From Haliscomenobacter sp. (GTDB taxonomy: Bacteria; Bacteroidota; Bacteroidia; Chitinophagales; Saprospiraceae), in assembly GCF_016718685.1 (NCBI RefSeq), contig NZ_JADKCX010000029.1:1-64000 (forward strand): a stretch of 64,000 nt of DNA, in the 5' to 3' direction. The position numbers and the translations under genes were made by a program. Of the stretch, positions 60,484 to 64,000 are shown piece by piece (within the stretch, counting starts at the first letter, position 1; each line of letters opens with the position of its first letter). The notes under the pieces were generated by a model that did no database searches, was not told the origin of the DNA, and saw nothing but the letters and a program-made list of their open reading frames with translations.

Positions 60484-61428
60484 CTATATAACTCCCTTGG
60501 CTGCCAAATAACGCTCCGCGTCCAAAGCAGCCATACAGCCAGTTCCAGCAGCAGTAACTGCCTGGCGGTAGATGTTATCCTGGGCATCGCCACTGGCGAA
60601 AACTCCTTCGATATTGGTTAGGGTACGACCTGGCACGGTTTTGAGGTAGCCGGTTTCATCCATGTCCAGCCAACCTTTGAATATGTCGGTGTTGGGTTGG
60701 TGGCCAATGGCTACAAAAAATCCTTTGACCGGAATCACGGATGTTTCATTCGTTTTGTTGTTGAGGAGCTTTACGCCCTCTACCTCGTTTTCACCGAGGA
60801 CTTCCAGCGTTTCGGAGTTCCAATGTATGACGATATTCTCAGCATTTAAAACTCTTTCCTGCATAATTTTCGAGGCACGCAGTTGATCACGGCGCACAAT
60901 GAGGTGTACTTTGGGGCAAAGTTTGGCCAAATAGGTGGCTTCCTCCGCAGCGGTATCGCCGCCACCAACAACCGCCACTTCTTGTCCACGGAAAAAGAAA
61001 CCATCACACACTGCACAAGCGGAAACTCCTTTGCTCCAGAATTTTTTCTCAGAATCCAGCCCGAGCCATTTTGCACTCGCTCCGGTTGCGATAATCACCG
61101 CGTCAGCGTGTATTTCCTGGTCACTTTCTGTCCAAAGTTTATGTACCGGACCGCTAAAGTCTACCTTATTGATCAGTTCATAACGAATCTGAGTACCGAA
61201 ACGCTCCGCCTGTTTGCGGAAATCTTCCATCATTTCTGGGCCCATGATGCCACTGGGATAACCAGGATAGTTTTCTACATCATTGGTGATCATCAACTGG
61301 CCACCGGGGTCTTTGCCGGTAAAAAGCACGGGATTCATGTTTGCTCTTGCCGCATAAACAGCGGCAGTGTATCCGGCGGGACCTGAACCGATAATCACGC
61401 AGTGCAGGTGTTCTGCTGTAGTTGCCAT
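60484..61428 (-). CDS. trxB: Thioredoxin reductase
   Basis: 314 residues. FAD motif GSGPAGYTAAVYAA (14-27), redox centre Cys138-Ala-Val-Cys141 (ACAVCDGFFF), NADPH motif VVGGGDTAAEEATYLA and the C-terminal FAD motif GVFASGDAQDNIYRQAVTAA. It reduces thioredoxin with NADPH in the cytoplasm. No thioredoxin gene is adjacent. A -7 box is visible upstream. Confidence 0.96.
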   Translation of the reverse strand: MATTAEHLHCVIIGSGPAGYTAAVYAARANMNPVLFTGKDPGGQLMITNDVENYPGYPSGIMGPEMMEDFRKQAERFGTQIRYELINKVDFSGPVHKLWTESDQEIHADAVIIATGASAKWLGLDSEKKFWSKGVSACAVCDGFFFRGQEVAVVGGGDTAAEEATYLAKLCPKVHLIVRRDQLRASKIMQERVLNAENIVIHWNSETLEVLGENEVEGVKLLNNKTNETSVIPVKGFFVAIGHQPNTDIFKGWLDMDETGYLKTVPGRTLTNIEGVFASGDAQDNIYRQAVTAAGTGCMAALDAERYLAAKGVI

Positions 61429-61465
61429 TCTTAATTGTTTTTGTGTCCGAAAGCGGAATTGTGCG

Positions 61466-61473
61466 CAAATTTA
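61466..61473 (-). promoter_or_regulatory. Probable -7 box for trxB
   Basis: On the minus strand TAAATTTG matches TAnnTTTG and lies 38 nt before the trxB start. No good -33 element was found. Confidence 0.45.
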
Positions 61474-61669
61474 ATCAAGCTCTTTATATGTAGGATGTAA
61501 TTTTCATCACAGACTCGCGTTACAATTCGTCTACAGAACAAACCCAATCCAGAATCGGTTGAAACGGGAAGGTTTATCCAGCTAGAGTGTCCGTTGGGCG
61601 AATAATCAATGTGCAATGTGGCATGGTAAGCCGGAAAAGCTTAAATTCCACCAAATTTAATCTCTGTTT

Positions 61670-63184
61670 ATGATCGCGTTATATGGTCTTAGCTTCGTCG
61701 TAGCCTTCGTGGCACTGGCACTTTGGTTCGCTTTGAAACGTGAACAGGCTGAAAAATACTTTAGCCGCCTGATGTTCCTCGCTCTGGTGCTTTATTCCAT
61801 GAGCCTGGTCACCGTCCATGCGCCAATGGTCTACAAGTTTCAAACGGTTTTTCGGGACATGCTGTTTCTCGGGGTCTTTGGTGCCATTTTCAGTCGAATG
61901 GCGGGCTGGCAAAAAGGGTTTTGGCTAGGGGTTGTGTTGTCCTTGGTGGCCATGTTTTGGTTTTATCGCCAGTTTGTAAGCACTACTTTTCCTTATCATA
62001 CGAGCATCCCTCTGGATGCCAAAGGCGAAATTTTGCTGGAATTAAAGGAAGGGCACCAAGTAGCCGAATTGGCTAAAATTGCTGAAAAGTACGACTTAAA
62101 GCTCCAACGGGCTTTTTTCCCTAAAGATGTTGCATCCACGGAACTGGACAACTATTATGTAGTAGACATTCCTGATGCAGGATCAAAAAAAGTAGTCAAC
62201 ATTCTTCGACGCCTCAGCCGTGCCAATGCAGTTTCCTGGGCGGAAGAGAATGAAATCATCCAGGTGGAACCTTTCAGAACTGGAAATTTGCCAGCTAAAC
62301 TGCCATCCAAATTTGGCATCAATGATCCCGGTGTAGCCAATCTTTGGGGTTTTGAGCGCATGCAAATGGACAAATTGTATGACTATCTGGACAAAAACCA
62401 GGTCAAACCCGTACGCAAGGCGCTGATTGCCATTTTGGATACTGGAGTGGATGGTAACCACGAAGACATCAAAAGCAATTTCAAGTCGATTGACGCAGCT
62501 TCAGACCGCGACCTCAAAGGGCATGGCACACATTGTGCTGGCATCGCCGGAGCGGTATCCAACAATGGAGTAGGGGTGGCTTCTTATTCACGGGACAACC
62601 GCTTTACTACCCTCACCAGTGTAAAGGTGTTAGGGGATCAAGGGTTTGGTACCCAGCAAGGCATCATCAATGGAATCATCAAAGCTGCTGACGCTGGTGC
62701 CGACGTGATTTCCATGTCCTTGGGTGGCCCCAGCAACCAGTCGCGGCAAAAAGCTTACGACAAAGCCGTCAGTTATGCCAACAAAAAGGGGGCGATCGTA
62801 GTAGTTGCGGCAGGGAATTCCAATCGCAATGCTACTGATTTTAGCCCGGTCAATTCAAAAGGGGTAATTGGTGTTTCCGCAGTAGACTCCGATTTGAATC
62901 GTGCGGAGTTTTCCAACTACGTGCAAGACCTTCCGCTTGGCGTGGCTGCTCCAGGAGTTGGCATCTACTCCACGATACCCAACAACCGATATGAAACCTA
63001 CAACGGGACTTCAATGGCCACCCCTTATGTCGCCGGGCTTCTGGGTTTACTCAAAAGCATCAAGCCCAGTCTGAGCACCGAAGAAGCCTATAAGATTTTG
63101 AACGAAACGGGCATGGATACCCGCAATTCAAAACTCACCGGCAAATTTATCCAGCCTTTGGAGGCTGTTAAGCGATTAAATTAA
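61670..63184 (+). CDS. Membrane-anchored subtilisin-like serine protease (S8)
   Basis: 504 residues. Four hydrophobic segments lie at the N terminus (about 2-22, 32-50, 60-76, 81-99), then a prodomain-like region (about 115-200; ELKEGHQVAELAKIAEKYDL), then the S8 domain. The catalytic triad is Asp257 (AILDTGVDG), His285 (GHGTHCAG) and Ser448 (NGTSMATPYVAG); oxyanion Asn383 (AAGNSNRN). Subtilases usually have one signal peptide, so the four-helix anchor is unusual. With four helices the protease and N terminus are on the same side; which side cannot be read. A terminator follows. Confidence 0.88.
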   Translation: MIALYGLSFVVAFVALALWFALKREQAEKYFSRLMFLALVLYSMSLVTVHAPMVYKFQTVFRDMLFLGVFGAIFSRMAGWQKGFWLGVVLSLVAMFWFYRQFVSTTFPYHTSIPLDAKGEILLELKEGHQVAELAKIAEKYDLKLQRAFFPKDVASTELDNYYVVDIPDAGSKKVVNILRRLSRANAVSWAEENEIIQVEPFRTGNLPAKLPSKFGINDPGVANLWGFERMQMDKLYDYLDKNQVKPVRKALIAILDTGVDGNHEDIKSNFKSIDAASDRDLKGHGTHCAGIAGAVSNNGVGVASYSRDNRFTTLTSVKVLGDQGFGTQQGIINGIIKAADAGADVISMSLGGPSNQSRQKAYDKAVSYANKKGAIVVVAAGNSNRNATDFSPVNSKGVIGVSAVDSDLNRAEFSNYVQDLPLGVAAPGVGIYSTIPNNRYETYNGTSMATPYVAGLLGLLKSIKPSLSTEEAYKILNETGMDTRNSKLTGKFIQPLEAVKRLN

Positions 63185-63194
63185 GTTTGTAATC

Positions 63195-63233
63195 AAAAAA
63201 GTGACAGATTGAGCATCGATCTGCCACTTTTTT
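63195..63233 (+). terminator. Intrinsic terminator after the subtilase gene
   Basis: AAAAAAGTG and CAGAT pair with ATCTG and CACTTTTTT around a short loop, starting 10 bp after the stop codon; T-runs on both strands make it potentially bidirectional. Confidence 0.85.
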
Positions 63234-63317
63234 GCCCAAAATGCACAATTATAGGGACATATGAAAGTATGTTCAAGTGTTTTGACATCAAAAAAATGAT
63301 AAAAAATTACTGAAATA

Positions 63318-63349
63318 ATTGTTTGATAAAAAAAATGACCATATACTTG
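63318..63349 (+). promoter_or_regulatory. Candidate promoter of the cysteine leader
   Basis: ATTG (63318-63321), 20 nt, then TATACTTG (63342-63349), one mismatch to TAnnTTTG. Transcription would begin near 63355 and include an octad element in the 5' leader. Confidence 0.45.
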
Positions 63350-63361
63350 CACTGTGAAAGG

Positions 63362-63475
63362 GAAGTTGAAGTGTTTAGAGTTGAAAAGTTGGCCACTTAG
63401 CGAATTCTAAGTAATCCAATTTCTCAACACCGAAACACAAACTCTTCAACTTTTCAACCATAACCTTTCAACTGC
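63362..63475. repeat. Octad inverted-repeat element, GTTGAAGT type
   Basis: Left arm 63362-63394 (GTTGAAGTGTTTAGAGTTGA...) and right arm 63421-63475 (CTCTTCAA, CTTTTCAA, CCTTTCAA units). It lies between the candidate promoter and the cysteine leader peptide. Confidence 0.65.
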
Positions 63476-63480
63476 AAAAT

Positions 63481-63573
63481 ATGCTCTTAATATCCAATCC
63501 TCTGCTCACACTTGCTTCCCCAATGATGGGTTGTTGTTGTGCGTGCTGTTTCAGCCAATCGGCAGGGGTATAG
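63481..63573 (+). CDS. Cysteine-rich leader peptide, 30 residues
   Basis: ATG 63481 to TAG 63571-63573. The peptide starts MLLISNPLLTLASPMM and ends GCCCACCFSQSAGV; five Cys codons sit at 63532-63540 and 63544-63549. Starts at the internal ATGs (residues 15 and 16) would keep the Cys run. A leader rich in the product amino acid, a downstream antiterminator arm and a terminator are the classical pieces of translation-coupled attenuation. The gene controlled would be the sulfite reductase that begins at 63702. Poly-Cys leader ORFs are known in mycobacteria; I know of none described for Bacteroidota. Confidence 0.75.
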   Translation: MLLISNPLLTLASPMMGCCCACCFSQSAGV

Positions 63574-63615
63574 CTTATACGAACTTTCAGTCCTTTAGCA
63601 TAAGAAGCCCTGCCG
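63560..63615 (+). promoter_or_regulatory. Antiterminator stem of the cysteine attenuator
   Basis: CGGCAGGG (63560-63567) is perfectly complementary to CCCTGCCG (63608-63615), which includes most of the 5' arm of the terminator. The upstream strand lies between the last Cys codon and the leader stop codon. Confidence 0.7.
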
Positions 63616-63641
63616 GATCATACCCGACAGGGCTTTTTTTT
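63605..63641 (+). terminator. Attenuator terminator before sulfite reductase
   Basis: AAGCCCTG (63605-63612) pairs with CAGGGCTT (63628-63635), extended inside by CGG/CCG, and runs into eight T at 63634-63641. It lies between the leader peptide and the sulfite reductase gene, so it must be read through for expression. Confidence 0.85.
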
Positions 63642-63650
63642 AATCCATAA

Positions 63651-63682
63651 CCCACGATCCAACCCACGATTTTAATCGTGGG
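63651..63682 (+). promoter_or_regulatory. Hairpin in front of the sulfite reductase start
   Basis: CCCACGAT occurs twice (63651-63658 and 63663-63670); either copy can pair with ATCGTGGG (63675-63682). It is 19 nt before the start codon and may affect translation. Confidence 0.45.
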
Positions 63683-63701
63683 ATTGAGCAAAATCCTGAC
63701 C

Positions 63702-64000
63702 ATGAGCAATTACGAATTTGACTTTTCCAGCGTAAGCCCAGTAGATCAGAAAGACATCAAAGAGTTGGAGCGCCGCATTAGCGATTTCCAGCGCGGGAGA
63801 GAAGATACCGAGCGCTTTCGCCTCTATCGCCTCACCCGTGGGGTATACGGCCAGCGTCAGGAAGGGGTACAAATGTTTCGTTTGAAACTTCCTTATGGTC
63901 GGATAAATTCTGAGCAACTCGTGCGTATCGCTGATGTATCGGATCGTTATGCTACCGGAAATTTACACATTACTACGCGCCAAAATGTACAATTGCACTA
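63702..64000 (+). CDS. Sulfite/nitrite reductase hemoprotein, N-terminal part (cut by window end)
   Basis: The frame is open from ATG 63702 to the window end, 99 codons. The region FRLYRLTRGVYGQRQEGVQM, RLKLPYGRINSEQLVRIADV and the conserved ATGNLHITTRQNVQLH form the ferredoxin-like half domain of sulfite and nitrite reductases. The siroheme-iron-sulfur ligands lie beyond the window. Sulfite rather than nitrite reduction is favoured because a cysteine attenuator precedes it (inference). The product would be sulfide for cysteine synthesis. Confidence 0.85.
   Translation, partial: MSNYEFDFSSVSPVDQKDIKELERRISDFQRGREDTERFRLYRLTRGVYGQRQEGVQMFRLKLPYGRINSEQLVRIADVSDRYATGNLHITTRQNVQLH

Noticed and set aside
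22461..63475. CRISPR array
   Set aside because: The short octads are degenerate, contiguous and form hairpins; there are no unique spacers or cas genes.
1..64000. tRNA or rRNA genes
   Set aside because: I looked for cloverleaf-like and conserved rRNA segments in the gaps and saw none; a covariance-model scan would be needed to exclude them fully.

Overview
The window looks like a chromosomal segment of a Bacteroidota bacterium, most plausibly a Saprospiraceae/Haliscomenobacter-like lineage (inference). Evidence: two SusC/SusD loci, three secreted proteins with type IX secretion (T9SS) C-terminal tails, PorT/DUF6089-like barrels, an EAD11-like effector-associated domain, MqnD of the futalosine menaquinone route, and promoters of the Bacteroidota type (TTTG, about 20 nt, TAnnTTTG). 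I see no rRNA, tRNA, CRISPR array, insertion sequence or prophage.

Layout. 1-14.3 kb: a glycan-uptake locus with an AraC regulator divergent from susC-susD, two large LamG-repeat T9SS exoproteins and a LacI repressor with a visible operator. 14.3-20.3 kb: a lipoprotein/propeller pair, a second AraC regulator, two NTF2-like proteins and two secreted proteins. 20.5-27.3 kb: a TPR histidine kinase with a NarL-type response regulator, an ammonium transporter and a large MscS channel. 27.5-43.1 kb (plus strand): a giant dockerin/T9SS protein, a LolE-like permease, two metalloproteases, CorA, a DnaA-box cluster and three outer-membrane barrel genes. 43.0-53.6 kb (minus strand): an EAD-TM-FGE protein, then susC-susD-Gfo/Idh-SDR with a divergent broken AraC gene. 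53.9-63.2 kb: housekeeping genes mqnD, rluA-like, a zinc GTPase, lpdA, fbaA, trxB and a membrane subtilase. 63.4-64.0 kb: a cysteine-rich leader peptide and attenuator before a sulfite reductase cut by the window end.

Most notable. (1) A complete-looking cysteine attenuator: a 30-codon leader with five Cys codons, an 8-bp antiterminator and an intrinsic terminator ahead of sulfite reductase. (2) A family of about 13 intergenic inverted-repeat elements made of degenerate octads (GTTGARRR, CACAAAGG, GGTTCGGG, CGGAG-type), always with a purine-rich 5' arm and a pyrimidine-rich 3' arm, often starting at the upstream stop codon. (3) A DnaA-box cluster with a perfect 18-bp palindrome. (4) A short transcription unit with a strong promoter, a 37-codon ORF and a terminator near 58.2-58.5 kb.

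Caution. At least eleven genes carry one or more single-base frameshifts, mostly in or beside homopolymers, while core metabolic genes are intact. This rate suggests sequencing or assembly error rather than mass pseudogenisation, so I annotate those genes as whole loci and give the approximate break points.
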